Assembly: GCF_002000085.1 (NCBI RefSeq)
Contig: NZ_MUZU01000008.1
Span: 173,720-237,719, forward strand
Length of the DNA: 64,000 bases
Direction of reading: 5' to 3'
Source of the DNA: Pseudocolwellia agarivorans
GTDB lineage: Bacteria; Pseudomonadota; Gammaproteobacteria; Enterobacterales; Alteromonadaceae
Of this stretch, positions 8,898 to 17,601 are shown piece after piece (within the stretch, counting starts at the first letter, position 1; the number at the start of each line of letters is the position of its first letter). The notes beneath the pieces are model-generated. The model was not told the DNA's origin. It was given only the letters and a program-made list of their open reading frames with translations, and made no database searches. The position numbers and the translations under genes were made by a program.

Positions 8898-9378
8898 AAT
8901 TATTTATCTCCCCCATTCGTCCCTGCTTTAATTATTGTCAGTATTCCTTCACTGATGCATTAAGTGTATGTTCATGATCCGCGCATTTCTTCGGATGAAA
9001 CTAATATAGAGTGCTGTTTTACCGATGAACATATGCTGCATACGTATTCATACACGGAGAGAATTTTGTTTTTTGTATAGCTTATCTATACAAAAAATGA
9101 TGTATAGACCATACTAGCTTAGGTAATTACATACAAAAAAACCACTAACTAACAGTGTTTATTTTTCTTTTAAAAACAACAACTAAAAATATAATTAACA
9201 TTTAAAATATTGTTAATAATTTATAAGTTTTTAAACTGTGAATTTAAAAAGCTTAATCCATCTTTACTTATAAATCCCAGTGTTGAATACGTATGTATTG
9301 ATGTGTTTAAAAACCCAAAAACAAGTAAATTTAGCTCATCTATAATGTAACTACCTGAATTGGGTATACGGATGAATA
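8898..9378. promoter_or_regulatory. Divergent control region between TonB receptor and pullulanase
   Basis: 481 bases without a gene. It contains a palindrome TGCATACGTATTCA (9037-9050; one mismatched pair) about 140 bases before the receptor start, and a related sequence GAATACGTATG (9285-9295), whose 11 bases are the exact reverse complement of 9039-9049, 84 bases before the pullulanase start. A central CG with dyad symmetry is typical of LacI-family operators, so a MalR-like regulator encoded elsewhere is plausible. A separate perfect 12-base inverted repeat lies at 9069-9097. Confidence 0.5.
9069..9097. repeat. Perfect 12-base inverted repeat
   Basis: TTTTTTGTATAG (9069-9080), spacer CTTAT, CTATACAAAAAA (9086-9097). 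The symmetrical T/A ends allow it to act as a weak bidirectional terminator hairpin. As DNA it could instead be an operator. It lies in the receptor/pullulanase control region. Confidence 0.6.
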
Positions 9379-12156
9379 ATGGTTAAATTGATCACCACGG
9401 TATTGTGCTTGTTGCTAATATTATCTTGCCAAAAAAATAACAACATATCTGCCACAGTTAATATTCCACTTGAAGAGGTTTCGACGATACCATCAGACTA
9501 TTCAAGCCACTGGATAACATCTAATCTTATTTTAATACCTAAAATTAACGCGTTATTTAGTTACAAACTCGGTGTTTTAAATGATGAAAAAATAGAATAT
9601 ATCCCTTTAAATCAGGTTGCAGTACCAGAGTCGGTAATAGCAAAACATCCCCATTTAGCGTCTTTTCAAGGCCTTTCGTTTGTTAATAAAGCCAATATAA
9701 ACCAAGCAAAAATAAAGCAGTGGTTAAAGGCACCGCTTGCTGTATTGGCTTTTGACTCAAAATCAAAACCTGTGCATAAGACTTATGTACAAACCGGCGT
9801 GTTACTTGATGTTTTATATACCTCATCAGAAAACGATGCTAATGAAGTGAATGACTTAGGTGCAACGGTTTCACACACAAAAACCACATTCAAAATTTGG
9901 GCGCCTACAGCCAAAACTGTAGAAGTACGGCTATTTAATGATGATAAATCACCTTATAAAACCGCAAAAATTAGCTTAACCGAAGATAAAAATTCAGGTA
10001 TATGGTTTGCTACCGTAAATGAAGACTTAACAGAAAAGTTTTATCAATATGCCCTAAATGTATTCCACCCAGAAACTAATAAACAAGAGCAAATTACCAC
10101 AACAGATCCGTATTCTTTAAGCCTTTCAACAAATAGCGAATATTCTCAAGTGGTTGACTTAAATGCCGCTAATACTAAACCTACACATTGGGAGTCACAG
10201 CAAGATGTTGTTATTGGCGCTCCTGAAAATAATATTTTTTATGAAACTCATATTCGCGATTTTAGTGCTTCTGATACAGCCATTACAGATAAAGCGATTA
10301 GAGGTAAGTACAAAGCATTTACCCTTGATGACTCTTTTGGTATTCAGCATTTAAAAGCCCTAAACGCCGCTGGTATTAATAACATTCATTTACTGCCAAC
10401 GTTTGATATTGGCACCGTAAACGAAAACACTAACGAAGTGATCAGTTTAGATAACAGCCTAGCGGATGCTTGTAAAAAAACATCAATAATGGCTATTTGT
10501 GAAATTGATGCCAATAAAAGCATGAGTATTGGCAGCTATTTAACAACACTGTCAGCTTCCAGCGATAAAGCCCAAGCTATTGTTTCAGCACTTAGAGAGC
10601 ACGACAATTACAACTGGGGCTACGACCCATTTCACTACACGGTTCCAGAAGGAAGTTACGCCTTAAATCCTGATGGTGTTAGCCGTATTATTGAATTTAG
10701 AGAAATGGTGCAAAGCATTCACAACCTTGGCTTTAGAGTGATTATGGACGTAGTTTATAACCATACACATAAAGCAGGATTAGCGCCTACTTCCGTACTC
10801 GACAAAATAGTACCTAACTACTATCAACGTTTACATCCGTATACTGGTGAAATAGAGCAGTCTACCTGTTGCGACAATACCGCAACTGAACGAACAATGA
10901 TGGCAAAGTTGATGACAGATTCGTTAGTTGTATGGGCAAGAGACTATAAAATAGATGGCTTTCGATTTGATTTAATGGCGCATCAACCCAAAGCTTTAAT
11001 GCTAGCCGCAAGAGAAGCCGTTAAAGCGGTTGACCCTGATACTTATTTTTATGGTGAAGGTTGGAATTTTGGTGAAGTTGCGAATAATCAACAATTTGTA
11101 CAAGCCAGCCAACTTGAACTAGCTGGCACTGAAATAGGTACTTTTACCGATAGATTACGTGATGCTGTTCGCGGTGGCGCTTTTAACGCCGTTGGTGAAG
11201 GACACAGAAAAAGCCAAGGTATTGGCAACGGCCTTGGTAGCATTCCTAACGAATTACAAACCGACGATCTTTCACAATACTATGTCATGATGGACCAACT
11301 TAGAGTAGGTTTAGCAGGTAACTTAGCAAACTATCCTCTTATTAATCGCAATGGAGATAAAGTTACAGGTAAAGACATTCCTTACGGAGATCAGCCCACA
11401 GGCTACGCTTTAGATCCTGCCGACACCATTAATTATGTTTCTAAACATGATAATCAAGCCTTATGGGACAACAACCAATATCGTATCGCCTATCACGTTT
11501 CAACTGATGATCGCGTTCGTATGCAACTACAAAGCCTTTCATTTCCTATATTAGCGCAAGGCATACCCTTTTTGCATATGGGCAGTGAGTTACTCAGATC
11601 CAAATCATTTTTACGTGATAGTTACGATTATAGTGACTGGTTTAACCGTGTAGATTTCAGCAAAGAAACAAACTTTTATAATGTTGGACTGCCACCAAAA
11701 GACAAAGATGAAGAAAATTGGAGCATGATCACCGAGCTACTAAAACAAAACGATGGTAAAGATCACGTATCAGCTAAGCATATTAAATTTAGTGCTAATG
11801 TATTTATGGATTTTATTAAAATCAGAATGAGCACGCCACTATTTAGATTAACTTCTGAAAACGAAATTATCGATAGATTAACTTTTCATAATACCGGTAA
11901 AGATCAAAAAATTGGCTTAGTGATTATGCAAATTTCAGATAACGACAACCATGCTCAGCTAGACGAAAACATTAATAATCTTGTGGTAGTTTTCAATACA
12001 AACTCAACTGAGCAATTCGTTCCTTTTGAAGCAGCAAATACCTATCAACTTCACCCTATTCAACAAAATGGCGCTGACAAAGCTGTGAAACAAAGTCGTT
12101 CAAATACCAATGGTTTTTATGTACCAGCATTAACAACCGCTGTGTTTATTAATTAA
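9379..12156 (+). CDS. Pullulanase-type alpha-1,6-glucosidase lipoprotein (GH13)
   Basis: 925 residues. The start MVKLITTVLCLLLILSC has a lipobox with Cys17, so it is probably anchored in the outer membrane or periplasm. The N-terminal part includes a CBM48-like domain (KIWAPTAKTVEVRLF). The GH13 catalytic domain shows all four conserved regions: DVVYNH (Asp457), DGFRFDLM (nucleophile Asp531), YGEGWNFGEV (acid/base Glu560) and SKHDNQ (Asp691). The YNWGYDP motif marks the pullulanase/debranching branch. It should hydrolyse alpha-1,6 links in pullulan or branched dextrins, feeding the divergent TonB receptor. GGA lies upstream of the ATG. Confidence 0.9.
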   Translation: MVKLITTVLCLLLILSCQKNNNISATVNIPLEEVSTIPSDYSSHWITSNLILIPKINALFSYKLGVLNDEKIEYIPLNQVAVPESVIAKHPHLASFQGLSFVNKANINQAKIKQWLKAPLAVLAFDSKSKPVHKTYVQTGVLLDVLYTSSENDANEVNDLGATVSHTKTTFKIWAPTAKTVEVRLFNDDKSPYKTAKISLTEDKNSGIWFATVNEDLTEKFYQYALNVFHPETNKQEQITTTDPYSLSLSTNSEYSQVVDLNAANTKPTHWESQQDVVIGAPENNIFYETHIRDFSASDTAITDKAIRGKYKAFTLDDSFGIQHLKALNAAGINNIHLLPTFDIGTVNENTNEVISLDNSLADACKKTSIMAICEIDANKSMSIGSYLTTLSASSDKAQAIVSALREHDNYNWGYDPFHYTVPEGSYALNPDGVSRIIEFREMVQSIHNLGFRVIMDVVYNHTHKAGLAPTSVLDKIVPNYYQRLHPYTGEIEQSTCCDNTATERTMMAKLMTDSLVVWARDYKIDGFRFDLMAHQPKALMLAAREAVKAVDPDTYFYGEGWNFGEVANNQQFVQASQLELAGTEIGTFTDRLRDAVRGGAFNAVGEGHRKSQGIGNGLGSIPNELQTDDLSQYYVMMDQLRVGLAGNLANYPLINRNGDKVTGKDIPYGDQPTGYALDPADTINYVSKHDNQALWDNNQYRIAYHVSTDDRVRMQLQSLSFPILAQGIPFLHMGSELLRSKSFLRDSYDYSDWFNRVDFSKETNFYNVGLPPKDKDEENWSMITELLKQNDGKDHVSAKHIKFSANVFMDFIKIRMSTPLFRLTSENEIIDRLTFHNTGKDQKIGLVIMQISDNDNHAQLDENINNLVVVFNTNSTEQFVPFEAANTYQLHPIQQNGADKAVKQSRSNTNGFYVPALTTAVFIN

Positions 12157-12446
12157 CCTCAGCTCGGGATAAGCAAAGTTACTCAACAAGTTACTTTTAT
12201 GCCTAACTTCGTTGAATTTATTACTAATAGCCAGCTATTAGATAGAAAAATTCGCCTTGTTATACACAAAAATATCAATGTTGAGAGACTAATATAACTT
12301 AGGAAAACAACGATACAGATTAAGGTTTTGTTAAATAAGATTTTTAATTCATTATCTAACATTCATTAACCCGAGTTGAGGTTAATTAACTGTAGGTTTT
12401 AATATGAAATGGGTAACTTTATTTTTTTCAACACTAAAGGGATACT

Positions 12447-13127
12447 TTACAGCTGAGTAAACTGGCGTATTAAGTTGTGATAAACGTTATGTAGGTTATC
12501 TAACTCGGTTCTTGAGGTTTTGCCCTCTTGAATAAGCGTTTGAATAGTTTGGTCTAGCTGATACAAGTTTTGGCGTATGCTCGATTCTGAGATCATACTT
12601 TGCATCCAAGTAATCGCTGCTACGCGCTGACCTTTAGTTACAGCGGTTACTTTATGTAAACTGCTTGACGGATAAACAACAGCATAACCTGCTGGAAGCT
12701 TGATTGCTTGTTGCCCAAATTCGGTAGAGATAATGAGTTCTCCGCCTTCGTATTCTTCTGGCTCACTTAAAAAAGTGGTCATTGATATGTCGCTACGTAT
12801 TACTTCATTAGTATCTGGAATTCGCATAACTGCGGCATCTACATGATAGCCATACTCTTCAGTTTCACTGTAACGATTAAAACAAGGTGGAAATATTTTG
12901 TGCGGTAAAGCCGCTGATACCAATTTTGGTGTTTCTCCAATGCGCGCCAATAGCTGGTTAGCTAATTGACGCACATGCGTATTACTGGCATCAGCTTGAT
13001 TGTTATTTTTTACTGAAGCAGCCATTCCCATAGCTGTTTTACTACCGTCGTTCCAAGGAGCGTTGGCAAGTATTTCTCTATAAGTATTTACTTCTTCAGC
13101 TGATAAAATTTTATCAATAACAATCAT
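12447..13127 (-). CDS. piuC: PKHD-type Fe(II)/2-oxoglutarate hydroxylase (PiuC/YbiX)
   Basis: 226 residues, the usual length of PiuC/YbiX. The iron-binding facial triad is visible as His95-x-Asp97 (EYGYHVDAAV) and His158 (SSSLHKVT), with Arg168 in a position to bind 2-oxoglutarate. The stop-to-start gap to the upstream siderophore receptor is 14 bases, so the two form an operon, matching the piuA-piuC and fiu-ybiX arrangement in other gammaproteobacteria. The protein is cytoplasmic; its substrate is not settled in the family but is linked to iron-siderophore use. Confidence 0.88.
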   Translation of the reverse strand: MIVIDKILSAEEVNTYREILANAPWNDGSKTAMGMAASVKNNNQADASNTHVRQLANQLLARIGETPKLVSAALPHKIFPPCFNRYSETEEYGYHVDAAVMRIPDTNEVIRSDISMTTFLSEPEEYEGGELIISTEFGQQAIKLPAGYAVVYPSSSLHKVTAVTKGQRVAAITWMQSMISESSIRQNLYQLDQTIQTLIQEGKTSRTELDNLHNVYHNLIRQFTQL

Positions 13128-13141
13128 TTATTTTCTCTAAA

Positions 13142-15490
13142 TTAAAATTCGTATGTTGCTGTTAGTTTAGTATTAGCAGCATTACCAAGATACATAAACG
13201 AACCAGAGCGATATGCTGCTGTGTAGTATGTTTCGTCGAATGCATTACCAACATTTAGTCTAAACGTTAACGCTTCAGTTGCGTAGTAGTTAGCAAATAA
13301 GTTAACTACTTGGTAGCTAGGAACAACAATGCTGTATCTGTTATTCGTAAAGTCGTAACCAGCAGCGGTATCAGGTTGACCAGCGTACATTTCACTTTGG
13401 TAAGCGTAATCACCACCCACTACGAATGAATCGTTGATTTCATAACGTAACTGTAAGTAAACACTCTTTTCAGCAAAGTTACTTAACGCTAAACCAATAT
13501 TACTGTTAGCTGTAGGATCCGCAATTTCTGGGTATTCAGTATAAGAGTCTGTTACTTCAGAATCCATAATTGTTGCAGAAAATTGTACGCTTAATGCATC
13601 AGTAATGTTACCAACTAAACCGACTTCAATACCTTTGACTTCGTTTTCACCCGTATTTAATGAACCTAGAGCAGAATAGTCATCTTCACCTAAACTTTCC
13701 ATTACGTCAGATTTAGTAATTTGGAAAATTGATGCTGAAAGTAAGTAATTGTCATCAATCATGACTTTAGTACCAATCTCAATGTTTTCAACACGTTCTG
13801 GTTTTGAATCTTTTACTTGTGAAGGGTCGCCACAGATACCACCGTAACCACAGTTTGCACCTAAATCTGACTCACCACCGTTAATGTTAGTTGCAGTACT
13901 ATAGTTTGCATAAACGTTAACATCTTCAGAGAAGTCGTAAATTACGCCGATGTTACCATTGTACATAGTGTCTGAATAAATATAAGGCGTTGAAACACCG
14001 TTACGAATTGTTTCACCGTCAAAATCAAAGCTATCAGCTCTAAATCCGTAATAAACATCTAGTTTGTCAGTTACATGTAGTGTATCAATCATATAAAAAG
14101 AAATCGTTTCAATATCGTTAATTGAATCTAGACCGTTATCTTCATATGTTCTACCCATTACTTGATCAATGTTATCAATATAATTTCCTGTGCCATCAAC
14201 AATACAGAAACTATCCGATGCACCACGACGACCATTTGTTACGCAGTTTGTTGGGTTTGCATAACCAAGCTTATAAGTACCGTTTTTAACAGTTTCGTCA
14301 GTATATTCAAAACCAAAAACAAAGTTATTCTCTAAACCAAATAGCTCTGTGTTTAAAAATAAGTTGAACTGAGTACTTGCATAGTGAACATCTTGATAAC
14401 CATTATGAGAACTTAACGATACGGTAGCTTCACCCGGAGCCGTTGGATCAGAGTCAGCACGCGCAGTACCACTAGCACCTGTAGTAATGTAACCATTACT
14501 TGTTTCGCCATAACGTGTTGCATTGTAGATTGAAACGTTATCGTTTACTTCATATTCAGTTCTTAAAGTAAAAGTTTTTACTTTAGATTTTAAGAAATCT
14601 TCGTCTTGAGCATAAACAGGAATATCTTCAACAGGTTCACGCGTGTCACGGTTAAAGTAGCTACCTAAGTCAGAAACATCTTCTGCATCTAAATAATAAC
14701 CATCAGCAATAAACGATAAGTTACTTGTTGGTAAGTATACGCCTGATAATTGAACGCCGTTGCGTTCGCTTGATGCACCTTCACGACCTGGCTTATCTTT
14801 ATCTGAGGTTAATGCATTAATACGAACAGCAGAGTTTTCAGAAAGTGGTAAGTTGTAATCGAGTGTTACACGTTGGTATTCATCTGTACCTAAACCAGCG
14901 TCTACACGACCAAAGTTATAGTTTACAGACGCTTTTTTAGTAACACTGTTTACAGCACCACCCGAAGAACCACGACCTGCAAATGTTGAGCTTGGGCCTT
15001 TAGTAATTTCAACACGTTCAGTTGCAAAACTTTCACGCGTGCTCATACCTGGATCACGTAAACCATCAACAAACACATCGCTACGTGCTTCGTGACCACG
15101 AATAATGTAGCGATCACCAAAAGCGTTACCGTTTTCACCTGTACCTAACGTAATACCAGCTTGTGCTGATAAGATATCTTTAAGGTCGGTTTTACCCGCT
15201 TCTAAAAGTTGATCTTGTGTTAATACTGTGATCATTTGCGGTGTATCTACAAGTGGCATGGTACGACGTAAATCGCCTGACTCATCGTGTAAATAAACTG
15301 AAGTTCTAACACCATGCACTTCCATTAATTCAATCGCTTTTTTTGACTGATTTAATTCACACTTAGCTGAAGTATCGTCTTTACAATTATCTTTAATATC
15401 TTCTGCATATAAAGTACCACTTGAAAAAACAAGGGCAGCAGTAATTGCCTGAGCGCCTAACGTTAACTTATTAGCTTGGTTTGCCTTCAT
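13142..15490 (-). CDS. TonB-dependent catecholate siderophore receptor (Fiu/PiuA type)
   Basis: 782 residues with a signal peptide ending at about ...SGTLYAED. The plug contains VDTPQMITVLTQDQLLEAG and DILSAQAGITLGTGENGNAF, then RGHEARSDVFVDGLRDPGMS, a pattern characteristic of Fiu/PiuA-type monomeric catechol receptors. The barrel ends in LTATYEF with a terminal Phe. It is followed at once by piuC, which supports the assignment. It probably imports ferric monocatechols or breakdown products of catecholate siderophores. No convincing Fur box was found close upstream. The gene could still be iron-regulated through a site I cannot score by eye. Confidence 0.88.
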   Translation of the reverse strand: MKANQANKLTLGAQAITAALVFSSGTLYAEDIKDNCKDDTSAKCELNQSKKAIELMEVHGVRTSVYLHDESGDLRRTMPLVDTPQMITVLTQDQLLEAGKTDLKDILSAQAGITLGTGENGNAFGDRYIIRGHEARSDVFVDGLRDPGMSTRESFATERVEITKGPSSTFAGRGSSGGAVNSVTKKASVNYNFGRVDAGLGTDEYQRVTLDYNLPLSENSAVRINALTSDKDKPGREGASSERNGVQLSGVYLPTSNLSFIADGYYLDAEDVSDLGSYFNRDTREPVEDIPVYAQDEDFLKSKVKTFTLRTEYEVNDNVSIYNATRYGETSNGYITTGASGTARADSDPTAPGEATVSLSSHNGYQDVHYASTQFNLFLNTELFGLENNFVFGFEYTDETVKNGTYKLGYANPTNCVTNGRRGASDSFCIVDGTGNYIDNIDQVMGRTYEDNGLDSINDIETISFYMIDTLHVTDKLDVYYGFRADSFDFDGETIRNGVSTPYIYSDTMYNGNIGVIYDFSEDVNVYANYSTATNINGGESDLGANCGYGGICGDPSQVKDSKPERVENIEIGTKVMIDDNYLLSASIFQITKSDVMESLGEDDYSALGSLNTGENEVKGIEVGLVGNITDALSVQFSATIMDSEVTDSYTEYPEIADPTANSNIGLALSNFAEKSVYLQLRYEINDSFVVGGDYAYQSEMYAGQPDTAAGYDFTNNRYSIVVPSYQVVNLFANYYATEALTFRLNVGNAFDETYYTAAYRSGSFMYLGNAANTKLTATYEF

Positions 15491-15554
15491 GATTTGAGAG
15501 ATCCTGTAAGTAATTTAATGTTTAATATGTTTTTATTGCGCGCATATTAAAGCA

Positions 15555-15590
15555 ATACCAATCTAAATACAAACAAATATCATTTAGATT
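15555..15590. repeat. Imperfect palindromic repeat, ATACCAATCT family
   Basis: AATCTAAAT (15560-15568) and ATTTAGATT (15582-15590) are perfect 9-base inverted arms with a 13-base spacer, preceded by ATACC. The ATACCAA start is shared with the element at 37756-37825, suggesting a dispersed palindrome family rather than a local operator. Confidence 0.45.
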
Positions 15591-15635
15591 AACAAGAGTT
15601 ATTAAAAGACTAAATAAAATGACTCTCAAACAGGC

Positions 15636-15690
15636 TATATATACCCGTTGCCATTCAGATGCAGATTTCAGTGAATTGTTATTGATGGCT
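15636..15690. repeat. Dispersed repeat, TATACCCGTT family (degenerate copy)
   Basis: TATATACCCGTTGCCATTCAG followed by a segment containing AGATTTCAGTGAATT aligns with the better-preserved copy at 17431-17489 (ATATACCCGTTACCAATCAAG...TATTTCAGAGTG). The right arm has decayed. Confidence 0.5.
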
Positions 15691-15846
15691 ATCAGAAACG
15701 ACATATTTTACATAACAAAGCAATGACTTGCTGACTTAACAAATTGAATATATTGTGCTTTCTGTTAAGTTATTAACGATTAATATATACGTTATTACTA
15801 ATACGTTTATGATTACAAACAGTTATCCCCAAGAGAATCTAATTTA

Positions 15847-16422
15847 ATGAAGAAGCCTGAACCATTGAAAACAAAAACATTTGCAACACCAAAAGATCTC
15901 GGTCAGTGGCTCAAGTTGAATCATGCCTGTGAAAGCGAACTTTGGGTGAAGATATACAAGAAAAACTCTGAAATTCAGAGTGTGTCTTGGAATGATGTGG
16001 TTATCGAAGCGCTTTGTTGGGGTTGGATCGACGGTATTAAAAAGTCACTAGATGAGCAAGCCTATCTTCAGCGTATTACTCCCAGAAAGCGGCTAAGCAA
16101 TTGGTCTAAAAGAAATACAAAGCATGCTGAACGTTTGATAAATGAAGGCAGGATGACGGAATCAGGGCTCGTACATATTCAAGCGGCGAAAGAAGATGGC
16201 CGTTGGGAAAACGCTTATGTTGTCAGTGAAATGGAAGTACCTTCAGACTTTTTAGCTGCGCTTGAGAGCCAACCAAATGTTAAAGCGTTTTTTGAAACCC
16301 TCAATAAGTCGAGTCGTTATGTTATCGCGTATGGGTTAATAAGTGCGAAGAAACCTGAAACCAGACTAAGACGGTTTACAAAATTCATAAACATGCTTAT
16401 TAATGAAGAAAAACCTAAATAA
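15847..16422 (+). CDS. YdeI/OmpD-associated family protein
   Basis: 191 residues. The region ALCWGWIDGIKKSLDEQAYLQRITPRK with SNWSKRN matches the YdeI-type family (bacteriocin-protection or OmpD-associated domain, OmdA). The C-terminal helices (SRYVIAYGLISAKKPETRLRR) are the usual ending. Molecular function is not established; homologues affect sensitivity to cationic peptides. It has no signal peptide and stands alone between the siderophore receptor and a convergent LysR gene. Confidence 0.75.
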   Translation: MKKPEPLKTKTFATPKDLGQWLKLNHACESELWVKIYKKNSEIQSVSWNDVVIEALCWGWIDGIKKSLDEQAYLQRITPRKRLSNWSKRNTKHAERLINEGRMTESGLVHIQAAKEDGRWENAYVVSEMEVPSDFLAALESQPNVKAFFETLNKSSRYVIAYGLISAKKPETRLRRFTKFINMLINEEKPK

Positions 16423-16450
16423 AGTGATGGTTATTATCGAACGAATGTAC

Positions 16451-17410
16451 TTACCTAACTCCTTTACCAATACTTGCTCCATTTTTCCTGTTAGCCGCTA
16501 TTTTCTTTTGTAAAATGGTTAAGCCTTCTTCTTGTAAATACTGATAAAACAGCTCAGCCAGTACTGTTTGGTTTCTGTTTTTGGTGCGCGCTAAATACCA
16601 ATGGCTTTGTATTGGAAAATGCTCAACATCTAACCGAGCTAAACTCACCTCTTGCATATAGTCTAAAGTATGGCTACTTAAAATAGACAACCCTAAATCA
16701 GAAGCCACAGAATGTTTAATAGCTTCGTTGCTTTCAATGGTCATTTTAGCTTTTAACTTTAACTTATGGAGTTTGCAAAAGTCATCAATACAGCGTCGCG
16801 TACTTGATCCTAATTCCCGTAATAAAAAAGGGTAATGCGACAACCTATTTAAACTAATGGGCATTTTTTGCGTTAATTCGTGATTAACTGGCGCAACAAC
16901 CACTAGCGGATTATCTAGAAAAGGTTCGGCTATTAAATTGTCTGAATCTGGGCATTGGCTAAATACGTAATAATCATCTTTATTTTGATTAAAGCGTTGA
17001 ATAATTTTTTGACGATTGCCTACATTTAATTCAACATCAATTAGCGGATAACGCTTACAAAATTGCCCCAGTAAAATAGGTAAAAAGTATTTAGCGGTAG
17101 ACACCACCCCCAACTTTAAAACACCTGATTTTATTCCTTTTAAGTTATCTAATTCAATTTGTAGCTTATTCAAGCCAAAAAACATTTCGCGTGCTGTGCT
17201 CAAGGCTGCTTCGCCCGCTTCGGTCAACTCAATACTTCGGCCATTAACGTGATACAACTGCAACTCAAGCACTTCAGTTAAGTTTTTTAATTGGATAGAT
17301 ACCGAAGGCTGAGATATATGCAAGGCTTCAGCAACTTTAGAAATATTTTTATGCTCAGCTAACGCTAAAAATATTTGCAGTTGGCGCAATGTGGGCATTC
17401 TATTCGACAT
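16451..17410 (-). CDS. LysR-family regulator, CbbR/CysB-like, divergent from bicarbonate transporter
   Basis: 319 residues. The N-terminal winged helix-turn-helix is PTLRQLQIFLALAEHKNISK, then ALHISQPSVSIQLKNLTEVL. The substrate-binding domain starts LKLGVVSTAKYFLPILLGQF, the pattern seen in CbbR-like regulators of carbon assimilation genes. AAGGAA lies 5-10 bases before the ATG. The gene faces away from the SbtA-type transporter, with a long palindrome midway between, so it most likely senses carbon status and controls that transporter and possibly ppc. The effector is unknown. Confidence 0.85.
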   Translation of the reverse strand: MSNRMPTLRQLQIFLALAEHKNISKVAEALHISQPSVSIQLKNLTEVLELQLYHVNGRSIELTEAGEAALSTAREMFFGLNKLQIELDNLKGIKSGVLKLGVVSTAKYFLPILLGQFCKRYPLIDVELNVGNRQKIIQRFNQNKDDYYVFSQCPDSDNLIAEPFLDNPLVVVAPVNHELTQKMPISLNRLSHYPFLLRELGSSTRRCIDDFCKLHKLKLKAKMTIESNEAIKHSVASDLGLSILSSHTLDYMQEVSLARLDVEHFPIQSHWYLARTKNRNQTVLAELFYQYLQEEGLTILQKKIAANRKNGASIGKGVR

Positions 17411-17430
17411 GATATTCCTTAAAAAATGTT

Positions 17431-17489
17431 ATATACCCGTTACCAATCAAGATACGTATTTCAGAGTGCTTGAATGATAACGGGTATAT
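17431..17489. repeat. REP-like palindromic element, TATACCCGTTA family (best copy)
   Basis: ATATACCCGTTA (17431-17442) and TAACGGGTATAT (17478-17489) are perfect 12-base inverted ends. Extending inward, 18 of 20 bases pair before a loop of about 19 bases. Related left arms occur at 15636 and 21301, so this is a dispersed intergenic hairpin. It lies between the LysR start and its presumed operator. Confidence 0.7.
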
Positions 17490-17492
17490 TCA

Positions 17493-17518
17493 AAAGTATA
17501 GACATATGTATATACTTT
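17493..17518. promoter_or_regulatory. 26-base near-perfect palindrome, probable LysR operator
   Basis: AAAGTATA (17493-17500), GA, CATATG, TA, TATACTTT (17511-17518). Only one base pair breaks the dyad. It is about 83 bases from both the LysR and the transporter starts, the usual position of a LysR activation site controlling a divergent pair. Confidence 0.6.
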
Positions 17519-17601
17519 AAATAAAAATTATATATTTTTTATTATTGATAAAGCAAATTATGATGCGCCTACATTTATATTAAGGAATAGTTTTTACGGT
17601 T

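Noticed and set aside
15560..15590. Possible Fur box upstream of the PiuA-type receptor (AAATGATATTTGTTTGTA on the minus strand)
   Set aside because: Only about 10-11 of 19 positions fit the Fur consensus, and the sequence lies inside a palindrome that resembles a dispersed repeat. It cannot be claimed by eye.
15522..15704. 60-residue open frame upstream of the siderophore receptor
   Set aside because: No ribosome site or family resemblance, and it spans repeat-derived sequence.
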